Below are positions 9,819 to 17,358 of a stretch of DNA of 64,000 nucleotides, in pieces; the stretch's first letter is position 1, and the number at the start of each line of letters is the position of its first letter. A model generated the notes under the pieces. That model was not told where the DNA came from, ran no database searches, and saw only the letters and a program-made list of their open reading frames with translations. The position numbers and the translations under genes are program-made. The DNA is from Pseudomonadota bacterium (GTDB taxonomy: Bacteria > Pseudomonadota > Alphaproteobacteria > Paracaedibacterales > CAITNM01): contig JAGOSL010000001.1 in assembly GCA_018062345.1 (NCBI GenBank), forward strand, positions 103,245 to 167,244, read 5' to 3'.

Positions 9819-10370
9819 TTATTTAGGGCTAATAATCATAATCATTTGTTTGCCTTCAAGTTTGGGGTTGTGATCAACTTTTGTTGTTTCCTCAAACTGT
9901 TCTTTTACTTTCATTAAAAGCTCATATCCAATGTTTTGGTGTGACAATTCACGACCACGAAAGCGCATGATAATTTTAACCTTATTTCCTTCTTCAATAA
10001 ATCTTTTAATTGCCTTGCATTTTATCTCAAAATCATGTGGGTCAATCATGGGGCGAAGCTGAATTTCTTTTACTTCAACTACTTTTTGTTTTTTCTTGGC
10101 CTCAGCCTTTTTCTTTTGTAATTCGTATTTGTATTTTCCAAAATCAAGAATTTTACAAACAGGAGGTTCGGCATTCGGGGAAACCTCCACTAAATCAAGC
10201 CCAGCATTTTGTGCTAGTTTTAGGGCATCTGATCGTGAAATAACCCCAATCATCTCTCCCTTTTCGTCAATAAGACGTACGCTTTGCGCCTGAATTTCTT
10301 GGTTTATTCTAGGTCCATCATGAGCACGAGACTCGCGTTGAGGTGGGCCATCGTTAAAGCGACTAATAAT
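9819..10370 (-). CDS. infC: Translation initiation factor IF-3, probable ATT start
   Basis: Binds the 30S subunit and polices start-codon choice. The N-terminal domain (RINQEIQAQSVRLID), basic linker (about residues 75-95) and C-terminal domain (DPHDFEIKCKAI, RFRGRELSH) are complete. No ATG is suitably placed. GGAG at 10376-10379 is only 2 bases from a TTG at 10373, but 5 bases from ATT at 10370 and 8 from ATT at 10367. I therefore take ATT as the start, as in E. coli infC, where the rare codon mediates autoregulation. About 183 aa. First gene of infC-secG-pyrG-trxB, without the usual rpmI-rplT neighbours. Confidence 0.93.
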   Translation of the reverse strand: MISRFNDGPPQRESRAHDGPRINQEIQAQSVRLIDEKGEMIGVISRSDALKLAQNAGLDLVEVSPNAEPPVCKILDFGKYKYELQKKKAEAKKKQKVVEVKEIQLRPMIDPHDFEIKCKAIKRFIEEGNKVKIIMRFRGRELSHQNIGYELLMKVKEQFEETTKVDHNPKLEGKQMIMIISPK

Positions 10371-10532
10371 CAAGTCTCCATATAGGAATTACATATACAA
10401 AACAGAAAGTATCAGAAAAGGAAACAGCCGTCTACGAAAATTGGATATGTATCATATTTTTATTAATTGCGTGTGGCGATTTTGATGTCTCTGTAGTTGC
10501 TGAATCTTTAAAAGTGCGCTAGCTTTTTCCCA

Positions 10533-10920
10533 CCAGTAGTTAGGCGATCGCTGTGTTATGCAGAGGAAAGTCCGGGCTCCACACAAGCAAGATGCTGGAT
10601 AACGTCCAGCGGGGTAGGCTAAAAGCCTATTTTAGGGAAAGTGCCACAGAAAATATACCGCCAGTTTTAGCTTAAAAGTTAAAGCTGGTAAGGGTGAAAA
10701 GGTGCGGTAAGAGCGCACCGTGCAAATGGCGACATTTGTTGCAAGGTAAACCCCATCTGGAGCAAGACCAAATAGGAGCAAAAGGCTTTTTGCCCGGTGT
10801 GTTTGTGCATCGTTTTTTGCTCGGGTAGGTTGCATGAGGTGTCAGGTAACTGTCATCCCAGAGGAATGATCGCCCAAAGCACGTATGTGCTTGGACAGAA
10901 CCCGGCTTATAGACTACTGG
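10533..10920 (+). ncRNA. rnpB: RNase P RNA (M1, bacterial class A)
   Basis: Catalytic RNA of RNase P, about 388 nt. Universally conserved blocks are present: GAGGAAAGTCCGGGCTCC near 10562 (P4 5' strand region), GGGTAAGG-like and GTAAACCCC segments, AGAGGAATGATCGCC, and GGACAGAACCCGGCTTATAG near the 3' end. The ends are set by helix P1: CCAGTAGT at 10533-10540 pairs perfectly with ACTACTGG at 10913-10920. A run of six T follows directly and may serve for termination. It is the only plus-strand gene between the infC operon and the flagellins. Confidence 0.96.
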
Positions 10921-10936
10921 TTTTTTAAATTAAAAA

Positions 10937-10960
10937 AGCTACAGAGTTTCCTCTGTAGCT
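10937..10960 (-). terminator. Terminator of the first flagellin gene
   Basis: Perfect 10-bp stem (AGCTACAGAG with its complement), 4-base loop. On the minus strand it is followed by six T. It lies 24 bases past the stop of the flagellin ending at 10984. Confidence 0.85.
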
Positions 10961-10983
10961 TAGTTGTTTGAATGGGTTGTTAT

Positions 10984-12372
10984 CTAATTGATAAGCTTTA
11001 AAATATTTTGTGGGTCGGCATTTGCGTATGCTAGCATCGTAGAGGTTGCTTGTTGCAAAATCTGAAGCTTGGCAAAATTTGCCATTTCAATAGCAAAATC
11101 TGTATCCATGATTTGGCTTTTTGCTTCAAGAAGATTAACAGAGGTATCGCCCAAATTTTCAATTGTGCTATATAAGCGATTTTCAGTAGCTCCAAGCTTG
11201 GCGCGTATATTACTGATAGTATTAAGAGCACCATCTATTATTGGTAATGCTTCAACTGCTCCTTCTTGAGTGCTGAGATTTGTTGAAGATAAGGGGCTAA
11301 GCTCTGTTGTTGTGCCACCCGTTAATCCAGCACGTTCTGGATGATCGCCACCTATGGTGATGGCTTCACTAGAAGTAAGAGTAATTGATCCTTTTGTCGT
11401 TCCTGCGTGCACGGCACCCAGATCCGTGTTTTGAATGCCTGCCCCATAATTGACAGTAATGTTGCGCCCATCAGGAGCTGTGAGTACAAGTTGATCTTCG
11501 CAATTAGATGAAGCGACAACACCAGTTTGTGTTGTTAGGTTGTTGATTGAGGCAATAGCACCTTCCACATTTGTCTTTAAATCTGTTGTAATAGCAATAT
11601 CTGCAGTCTCTATACCATTTATCGTGATAATTCCACCGCGATTTGTTGATGAAACAAAATCAGTTACATTTGTTACAGTAGGATTTGCGATAGCTTTTAC
11701 ATTAGCTCCGCTTGTATTAATGGCATTAGCGATTGCTATAGCACTTGAATTTGGTTGCGTAAAGCTTAGTCCATCAGGAGCAGATGGGTTAATGCTTATG
11801 CCCTCAATACTGAGATCACCACGGCGTAATGGTGCAGTTACATCATCACCTTTCACAATAACCGCACCTATTTCAGCTGTATTAGCAGAAGGGATTGCGA
11901 TAGCGATTGTATCACCAGCTTGTGTGCCGACTTGCAGTGTAGTATTCAAAGTACCGTCTAATAAGTTTAAGCCATTGAAATTGGTTTGTGAAACGACGCT
12001 GTTAATTTGCTGCAGCAAAGCGCTAGAATTTTCATTGATAGAATGACGGTCGGTGGAAGTAAGAGTTCCGTTCGCTGCTTGTATTGCAAGAGATCGAAGT
12101 GATGTGATTGATTCAGCGATAGAGTCCAGAGCTCCATCAGCAATATCGATTAGGGACACACCAGCTTGAGCGTTTGCAGATGCTTGGACTAAGCTTCCTA
12201 TTTGTGCGGCCATGCGTGTAGCGATAGCTAAATTGGCTGAATTATCAGCGCCACTATTGATTTTTAACCCAGAAGATAGCTTTTCCATAGACGAAGTAAG
12301 CTCGAATTTGTTTTTTTCAAGGCTCCGTATAGCATTTAGAGCAGATGAGTTTGTGTTGACTACCATTGGCAT
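10984..12372 (-). CDS. Flagellin, copy 1
   Basis: Filament subunit, 462 aa. The conserved N-terminal D0/D1 region begins MPMVVNTNSSALNAIRSLEKN, and the C-terminal coiled region contains AKSQIMDTDFAIEMANFAKLQILQQA. The centre (about residues 170-370) is a variable Thr/Ala/Ile-rich domain with a flagellin_IN-like ANAINTSGANVKA stretch. A longer frame to 12426 exists, but the extra residues overlap the -12 element of the sigma-54 promoter, so the ATG at 12372 is right. This copy is the most divergent of the three, for example in its N-terminal core and central domain. It has its own promoter and terminator. Confidence 0.94.
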   Translation of the reverse strand: MPMVVNTNSSALNAIRSLEKNKFELTSSMEKLSSGLKINSGADNSANLAIATRMAAQIGSLVQASANAQAGVSLIDIADGALDSIAESITSLRSLAIQAANGTLTSTDRHSINENSSALLQQINSVVSQTNFNGLNLLDGTLNTTLQVGTQAGDTIAIAIPSANTAEIGAVIVKGDDVTAPLRRGDLSIEGISINPSAPDGLSFTQPNSSAIAIANAINTSGANVKAIANPTVTNVTDFVSSTNRGGIITINGIETADIAITTDLKTNVEGAIASINNLTTQTGVVASSNCEDQLVLTAPDGRNITVNYGAGIQNTDLGAVHAGTTKGSITLTSSEAITIGGDHPERAGLTGGTTTELSPLSSTNLSTQEGAVEALPIIDGALNTISNIRAKLGATENRLYSTIENLGDTSVNLLEAKSQIMDTDFAIEMANFAKLQILQQATSTMLAYANADPQNILKLIN

Positions 12373-12421
12373 TTTTTTCTCTCTTTCGTATAAAATTGGT
12401 TTACTCTGACATGGTGTCATG

Positions 12422-12437
12422 TGCAATATTTATGCCA
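12422..12437 (-). promoter_or_regulatory. Sigma-54 promoter of flagellin copy 1
   Basis: TGGCAT, 5 bases, TTGCA on the minus strand, matching the -24/-12 consensus TGGCAC-N5-TTGCA with one mismatch. It is 50 bases upstream of the chosen ATG, giving a short leader. Confidence 0.8.
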
Positions 12438-12575
12438 TAAGGCATGTATAAAATTTTTTTCTAAAAAAAACGAGTTACAGCAACATTTTTAGGTGTTGGA
12501 AAAATGTTTGCGTTTAATTTTTGAATAGAGAAAAGAAAATTTTTCTATGAAATTTTTGCCGCTTTTTGAAGAGCT

Positions 12576-12594
12576 ATAGGAAATTATTTCCTAT
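12576..12594. promoter_or_regulatory. Perfect palindrome, possible activator site
   Basis: ATAGGAAAT, one central T, then the exact complement ATTTCCTAT. It lies about 140 bp upstream of the flagellin 1 sigma-54 promoter, a typical distance for an enhancer bound by an NtrC/FlbD-type activator. No identical copy is evident upstream of the other two flagellins, so the role is uncertain. Confidence 0.35.
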
Positions 12595-12844
12595 TCATTG
12601 AAATAAAATTTCTTTATTTTTTGTTTTTAATGCTTTGAAATTCTTTTTATTTTGAGGGTCTGAGTATTGTCATTCTTGCACTAAATAATGAGCCTTGTTT
12701 TTCTTAAAAATATTATGAAGTTGTGTTCTATGTGCAGAAAGACTTTTGGATATACGAGGAAATGGCGCTATTAAGAAGATACAGCTATTCGTGTGTGAAA
12801 ATTTGAGTGGGAGTATGATGGTGTTTTTAATGTTATTTTAAATT

Positions 12845-12881
12845 CAAAAACCATAGAACCTAATATGTTCTATGGTTTTTG
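12845..12881 (-). terminator. Terminator of flagellin copy 2
   Basis: Perfect 15-bp stem (CAAAAACCATAGAAC with its complement), 7-base loop, with the T-run inside the 3' arm on the minus strand. About 30 bases past the flagellin 2 stop. Confidence 0.85.
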
Positions 12882-12910
12882 AAAGAGGATGTATTAAAGT
12901 GTTTCCATTA

Positions 12911-14305
12911 TTACCCAAGTAATTTTAAAACACCTTGAGGTTGTTGGTTTGCTTGAGCTAGCATTGTAGTGCTTGCTTGTTGCAAAATTTGAAGTTTAGC
13001 AAAGTTTGACATTTCAATAGCAAAATCTGTATCCATGATTTGGCTTTTTGCTTCAAGAAGATTTACTGAAGAGTTGCTCAAATTTTCGATCATGCTGTAC
13101 AAACGATTCTCAACAGCTCCAAGGTCAGCACGAAGATTACTGATCATGTCAATCGCTCCATCGATTACTGCTAAAGAGCTAACTGCATTCGCCTGAGAAG
13201 AAAGATCTGCGCTAGACAAAGGAGTAAGCGTTGAATTTACGCCTGGAGTTAATCCTGCGTGACCAGGGTTGTTTCCGCTGATAACGATAGCTTCACTAGA
13301 AGCAAGTGTAACGCTACTAGCTGTTGTTTCAGTGGCTGTTGCTCCGAAGTCTGTGTTGGCAAAATCTGTGTATTCAACAGTGATATTGCGTCCATCTTCA
13401 GCTGTCATTACAAGAGCACCTGTTGCCGAATCAGCAGAAGCTACAACGCCGGTTTCATTTGAGATTTCGTTGATTGCAACGATAGCTTGAGCGACGTTAT
13501 CTTCTAAGACTCCATTTATAGTAATGCTTGCAGTATTTATACCATTGATGATCATAGAACCATTGGTAGTACCTGTAGAAGCGAATGCTACGGTGCTTGT
13601 TACAGTGGGGTTTGCTGTTGCGGTTACGTTTGCATTAGTATGGTCTGCATTAATGGCATTAGCAATTGCGATTGCGCTAGCGCTTCCGTCTCGGTAGCTA
13701 AGCCCATCGTCTACAGATGCATCAATATTTACGCCACTAATTACAAGATCATTTGCACCAAGTGGAGCAGTGACAGCGTTGCCTGTTAGTTCAAAAACAC
13801 CTATTTCAGCAGTATTAGCAGAAGCAATTGCGATAGCGATTGTATCACCAGCTTGTGTGCCGACTTGTAGTGTAGTATTTAAAGTGCCATCTAATAAGTT
13901 CAAGCCGTTGAAATTGGTTTGAGAAACGACGCTGTTAATTTGCTGTAGTAAGGCTTCAGCATTTTTATTGATAGAATGACGATCGGTGGAAGTAAGAGTT
14001 CCGTTTGCTGCTTGCATTGCAAGAGAGCGAAGAGCAGTTGCTGACTCAGCGATAGAGTTTAAGGCGCCATCAGCAATATTGATCAGAGACACGCCGGCTT
14101 GAGCGTTTGCAGATGCTTGAATCAAGCTTCCAATTTGTGCGCCCATGCGTGTAGCGATAGCTAAATCAGCAGAGTTATCGGCTGCTCCATTAATTTTTAA
14201 TCCAGAAGATAATTTTTGCATGGATGAAGTAATTTCAGTTTTGTTTCTTTCTAAATTCTGTATAGCATTTAGAGCAGATGAGTTTGTGTTAATTACCATT
14301 GACAT
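12911..14305 (-). CDS. Flagellin, copy 2
   Basis: 464-aa flagellin with conserved ends (MSMVINTNSSALNAIQNLE; AKSQIMDTDFAIEMSNFAK) and a variable centre. The N-terminal 160 residues are nearly identical to copy 3 but carry local differences, such as ATALRSLAMQ where copies 1 and 3 have ITSLRSLAIQ. That gives a mosaic pattern consistent with gene conversion. It is transcribed from its own perfect-consensus sigma-54 promoter and ends at its own hairpin. Secreted through the flagellar export system; it lacks a cleavable signal, as expected. Confidence 0.95.
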   Translation of the reverse strand: MSMVINTNSSALNAIQNLERNKTEITSSMQKLSSGLKINGAADNSADLAIATRMGAQIGSLIQASANAQAGVSLINIADGALNSIAESATALRSLAMQAANGTLTSTDRHSINKNAEALLQQINSVVSQTNFNGLNLLDGTLNTTLQVGTQAGDTIAIAIASANTAEIGVFELTGNAVTAPLGANDLVISGVNIDASVDDGLSYRDGSASAIAIANAINADHTNANVTATANPTVTSTVAFASTGTTNGSMIINGINTASITINGVLEDNVAQAIVAINEISNETGVVASADSATGALVMTAEDGRNITVEYTDFANTDFGATATETTASSVTLASSEAIVISGNNPGHAGLTPGVNSTLTPLSSADLSSQANAVSSLAVIDGAIDMISNLRADLGAVENRLYSMIENLSNSSVNLLEAKSQIMDTDFAIEMSNFAKLQILQQASTTMLAQANQQPQGVLKLLG

Positions 14306-14361
14306 TTTTTGGTCTCGCTTTCGTAAAAAAAAGTTATTAAAAGTTACTATGAATGTATTGG

Positions 14362-14377
14362 TGCAAAATTTGTGCCA
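14362..14377 (-). promoter_or_regulatory. Sigma-54 promoter of flagellin copy 2
   Basis: TGGCAC, 5 bases, TTGCA on the minus strand: an exact match to the -24/-12 consensus, 57 bases upstream of the ATG. Confidence 0.88.
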
Positions 14378-14393
14378 TGTAGTATTCTTTCAT

Positions 14394-14422
14394 TTAAAAA
14401 CAAGGATATGCTTTGTTTTTAA
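14394..14422. repeat. Inverted repeat between flagellin copies 2 and 3
   Basis: TTAAAAACAA at 14394-14403 and its exact complement at 14413-14422, 9-base loop. It lies 17 bp upstream of the flagellin 2 sigma-54 promoter and about 90 bp past the flagellin 3 stop. It could be a terminator for copy 3, with T-rich arms, or a protein site. Confidence 0.5.
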
Positions 14423-14428
14423 GGGGAT

Positions 14429-14460
14429 TTTATAAATAGCTGCATGCAGCTATTTATAAA
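14429..14460. repeat. Perfect 32-bp palindrome after flagellin copy 3
   Basis: Two 16-base arms with no spacer, centred at 14444/14445 on TGCATGCA. It lies 52 bases past the flagellin 3 stop. No good T-run follows on the minus strand, so it is not a standard terminator. It may be part of a tandem terminator with the adjacent repeat, or a dimeric protein-binding site upstream of flagellin 2. Confidence 0.55.
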
Positions 14461-14511
14461 TTTTTGGCAAGTTTTTCCTAAAATTAGTGGGAAATTTTTG
14501 CCATTTCCATG

Positions 14512-15909
14512 TTACCCAAGTAGCTTCAATATACCTTGAGGCTGCTGGTTTGCTTGAGAAAGCATGGAGATTCCTGCTTGCTGCAAAATTTGAAGCTTGG
14601 CAAAGTTCGACATTTCAACAGCAAAATCTGTATCCATAATTTGGCTTTTTGCATCTTGTAAATTTACAGATGAATTACCCAGATTATCGATGGCGCTATA
14701 TAAGCGGTTCTCAATGGCGCCAAGGCCAGCACGAAGATTACTGATGGTGTTAATAGCTCCATCAATTACTGCTAGGGAGTTAATGGCGTTAGCTTGAGAG
14801 CTTAGATCTGCGCTGGATAGAGGTGTTAGCGTTGAGTTTACCCCTGCTGTCAATCCAGCATATTCAGGATTGTTCCCGCTGATAGCAATAGCTGAGTCAG
14901 AAGTAAGTGTAACAGAGCTCATGGTTGTGCCTGCAGCTACTGCACCAAGATCAGTATTTACCATGCCTGTATATTCAACAGTGATGTTGCGTCCATCTTC
15001 AGCTGTCATTACAAGATTGCCTGTGGTTAAATCAGCCGAAGCTACAACGCCAGTTTGATTTGAGATTGAATTGATTGAATCAATGGCGATTGCTATTCTT
15101 TCTTGTTGACTTGCTGATCCCAAAGCAATTTGAGGTGCCGCAATACCATTTATAGTTATAGTACCTGAAAGGGCTGATGAAGGAGCGTATGAAGTTACTT
15201 CAGTTACGGTAGGATTTGCTGTTGCAGTTACGTTTATATCTGTGCCACTTGCATTAATAGCATTCGCGATTGCAATAGCGCTGGCACTAGAATCTAGATG
15301 GCTTAATCCATCGCTTACTGAAGCTCCGATTGTTACTGCATTAATCACAAGATCGCCAGCGGTAAGCGCATTCGTAACGCTAGTGCTTGTCACAATGACA
15401 GCTCCTATTTCGGCAGTGTTAGCGGAATCAATTGCAATAGCAATTGTATCACCAGCTTCTGTGCCAACTTGTAGTGTGGTCTGCAAAGTGCCGTCTAATA
15501 GATTCAAGCCGTTGAAATTGGTTTGAGAAACGACGCTATTAATTTGCTGTAGTAAAGCTTCAGCATTTTTATTGATAGAATGACGATCGGTGGAAGTGAG
15601 GGTGCCGTTCGCTGCTTGTATTGCAAGAGATCGAAGTGATGTTATTGATTCAGCGATAGAGTTTAGGGCTCCATCAGCAATATTGATCAGGGACACGCCG
15701 GCTTGAGCGTTTGCAGATGCCTGGATTAAGCTTCCAATTTGTGCTCCCATACGTGTAGCAATAGCTAAGTCGGCAGAATTATCAGCGGCTCCATTAATTT
15801 TTAAGCCAGAAGATAATTTTTGCATAGATGAAGTAAGACCAGCCTTACTTTTTTCAAGGCTCTGTATAGTATTCAGAGCAGATGAGTTTGTATTAATTAC
15901 TAGTGACAT
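14512..15909 (-). CDS. Flagellin, copy 3
   Basis: 465-aa flagellin starting MSLVINTNSSALNTIQSLEKS, with the same conserved N-terminal 160 and C-terminal 90 residues as its neighbours and a different central domain. The C-terminus has QDAKSQIMDTDFAVEMSNFAK. It is the most upstream of the three tandem copies and is divergent from a membrane-protein gene. Its leader differs slightly: the AAAG part of the shared leader motif is missing. Confidence 0.95.
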   Translation of the reverse strand: MSLVINTNSSALNTIQSLEKSKAGLTSSMQKLSSGLKINGAADNSADLAIATRMGAQIGSLIQASANAQAGVSLINIADGALNSIAESITSLRSLAIQAANGTLTSTDRHSINKNAEALLQQINSVVSQTNFNGLNLLDGTLQTTLQVGTEAGDTIAIAIDSANTAEIGAVIVTSTSVTNALTAGDLVINAVTIGASVSDGLSHLDSSASAIAIANAINASGTDINVTATANPTVTEVTSYAPSSALSGTITINGIAAPQIALGSASQQERIAIAIDSINSISNQTGVVASADLTTGNLVMTAEDGRNITVEYTGMVNTDLGAVAAGTTMSSVTLTSDSAIAISGNNPEYAGLTAGVNSTLTPLSSADLSSQANAINSLAVIDGAINTISNLRAGLGAIENRLYSAIDNLGNSSVNLQDAKSQIMDTDFAVEMSNFAKLQILQQAGISMLSQANQQPQGILKLLG

Positions 15910-15949
15910 GTTTGTCTCACGTTTTTAAAATTTTCCATGAAACTGCTGA

Positions 15950-15965
15950 TGCAATAGTTATGCCA
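15950..15965 (-). promoter_or_regulatory. Sigma-54 promoter of flagellin copy 3
   Basis: TGGCAT, 5 bases, TTGCA on the minus strand, one mismatch from the -24/-12 consensus, 41 bases upstream of the ATG. Confidence 0.8.
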
Positions 15966-16037
15966 ACTCAGGAAACGACTTGTTTGTAGGGGGCTTATTG
16001 TGAATTTAAGAGAAAATTAAGAATGAAATTTTGACTT

Positions 16038-17354
16038 TTGCTGTCTTTCGCTATAATCTTTTCGACAAAGGTTTTGCTAACGATTTTAGCAGTGCGCAGT
16101 GTATTTATTATAAGATTTTTTCCAGTTTTATCTTTTTTTTCTTGTCTTCTTTTCTTTTGGCCAGGATTGATGAGGCCGGATAGTTTGGTGCAGATGCAGC
16201 AAGGTATTGCGGGTGTGTTCACAGATTTTCATCCTCCGATGATGAGTTTTGTGTGGGCTGTGTTTTCCGATATATATGTGGGGCCTGGTGTTTTATTTGT
16301 GCTGCATCTTGCTCTTTACTGGGGGGCGGTCGCACTATTTGGTTGCGCTCAGCCTCGTAAGGCTCACTGGGTTTACTTGATAGCCTTTTTACCGCCAGTT
16401 TTTGCTTACCAATTGTTAGTGATTAAAGATATATCTTTTGTAAATTCATTTCTTTTCTGCTCAGCATGGCTGCATTTTTATGGAATGCGTGATATTTCTC
16501 CAAAATATCTATCGGTATTTGGCTGGTGTTTTGTGGCCTTTTATGGTGCTTGCTCTGTGCATCAGTCAATTATTGTTTTGCCTTGGCTTTGCCTATGGTT
16601 CGCTAGGGTTTATTGGCCTAAACAAGCTAAAGAATGGATTATTAAAGGTTTTATTCTGTTCGGAATACTGGCTGTTGGCGCAGAGGTCTTTAATCGTACG
16701 GTAGCGGATTCGTCAAATCGAGGTCAGCAAAATAAATTATACGATTTAGCGGGTATTTCAATCAATTTGGATAAGCCAATTTTCCCTGAATATGTGAAGC
16801 AGCATAAGCAGTATAATTTTGAGCGTATCAAAAAACTCTATAATCCAAATAGAGTGGATGATTTAATTTTTATTGATGATAGCCCTTTGTTTGTTACTTT
16901 TTCTAATGAAGAGTTAAAGACGCTAAATAATCTTTGGATATCAGCAATATTTTCTTATCCAGTTGCTTATTTGAGGCACAGATGGGGTGTCTTTTACAAA
17001 CAATTGACAGTTTCATTGCTAAAACATCCCGCTGACATTAAAGGAGAAATAACCCCAGGAATTAGAAATGTATTGCTTTGGTTTGAAAATACCTGGATTT
17101 TTTCATGTGCAACTTGGTTGATGGCTTATTTTGCGTATTTCTTTATACAGTTAGTGTATTTGTACAAAGGTTATAAGCATTTTAGCGAAGGGCCAAAATA
17201 CGTGAGCTTGTTTTTTCAAAATATAATGGGCGTTATACTTGTTATGTCTTTATTTTTTGTGGCAGCTGCTGCTGAGGCTAGGTATGCTTATTTAGCAATT
17301 GCAATGTTTTATTTTAGTCATCCTTTTGCCTTTAATATCAGGGATAAAAGCTAA
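16038..17354 (+). CDS. Polytopic inner-membrane protein, possibly GT-C-type glycosyltransferase
   Basis: 438 aa with roughly ten hydrophobic helices. A conserved-looking loop follows the first helix: GLMRPDSLVQMQQG...FTDFHPPMMS. An acidic residue in the first periplasmic loop plus HPP resembles GT-C membrane glycosyltransferases, but I cannot assign the substrate. The start used is TTG at 16038, with no clear Shine-Dalgarno, so the true start is uncertain. It is divergent from flagellin copy 3 and ends 4 bases from the convergent ABC ATPase gene. A role in glycan or flagellin decoration would be speculation based on position. Confidence 0.65.
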   Translation: MLSFAIIFSTKVLLTILAVRSVFIIRFFPVLSFFSCLLFFWPGLMRPDSLVQMQQGIAGVFTDFHPPMMSFVWAVFSDIYVGPGVLFVLHLALYWGAVALFGCAQPRKAHWVYLIAFLPPVFAYQLLVIKDISFVNSFLFCSAWLHFYGMRDISPKYLSVFGWCFVAFYGACSVHQSIIVLPWLCLWFARVYWPKQAKEWIIKGFILFGILAVGAEVFNRTVADSSNRGQQNKLYDLAGISINLDKPIFPEYVKQHKQYNFERIKKLYNPNRVDDLIFIDDSPLFVTFSNEELKTLNNLWISAIFSYPVAYLRHRWGVFYKQLTVSLLKHPADIKGEITPGIRNVLLWFENTWIFSCATWLMAYFAYFFIQLVYLYKGYKHFSEGPKYVSLFFQNIMGVILVMSLFFVAAAAEARYAYLAIAMFYFSHPFAFNIRDKS

Positions 17355-17358
17355 GATT

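Larger units (their letters stand above)
12373..12910. other. Long intergenic region between flagellin copies 1 and 2
   Basis: About 540 bases without a credible gene. It holds, from the flagellin 1 side: a shared leader motif at 12378-12389, the sigma-54 promoter at 12422-12437, an inverted repeat ACATTTTT/AAAAATGT at about 12483-12508, a perfect 9+1+9 palindrome at 12576-12594, and the flagellin 2 terminator at 12845-12881. The inverted repeats are possible enhancer-binding sites for a sigma-54 activator (inference). Confidence 0.6.

Noticed and set aside
10632-10835. Open frame on the minus strand within rnpB
   Set aside because: The region is fully accounted for by the RNase P RNA structure.
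11540-12046. Long antisense frames within the flagellin genes
   Set aside because: Repeated at equivalent places in all three copies and explained by codon composition of the sense strand.
12373-12426. N-terminal extension of flagellin copy 1 to 12426
   Set aside because: It overlaps the sigma-54 -12 element, so would lie upstream of the transcript start; the other flagellins begin at MS[M/L]VINTN.
12721-12790. Small frame of about 18 codons between flagellins 1 and 2
   Set aside because: No ribosome binding site, no conserved context; chance frame.
10984-15909. Regularly repeated blocks resembling a repeat array
   Set aside because: They are homologous ends of three flagellin genes, not a CRISPR or tandem repeat; no CRISPR-type repeats seen anywhere.
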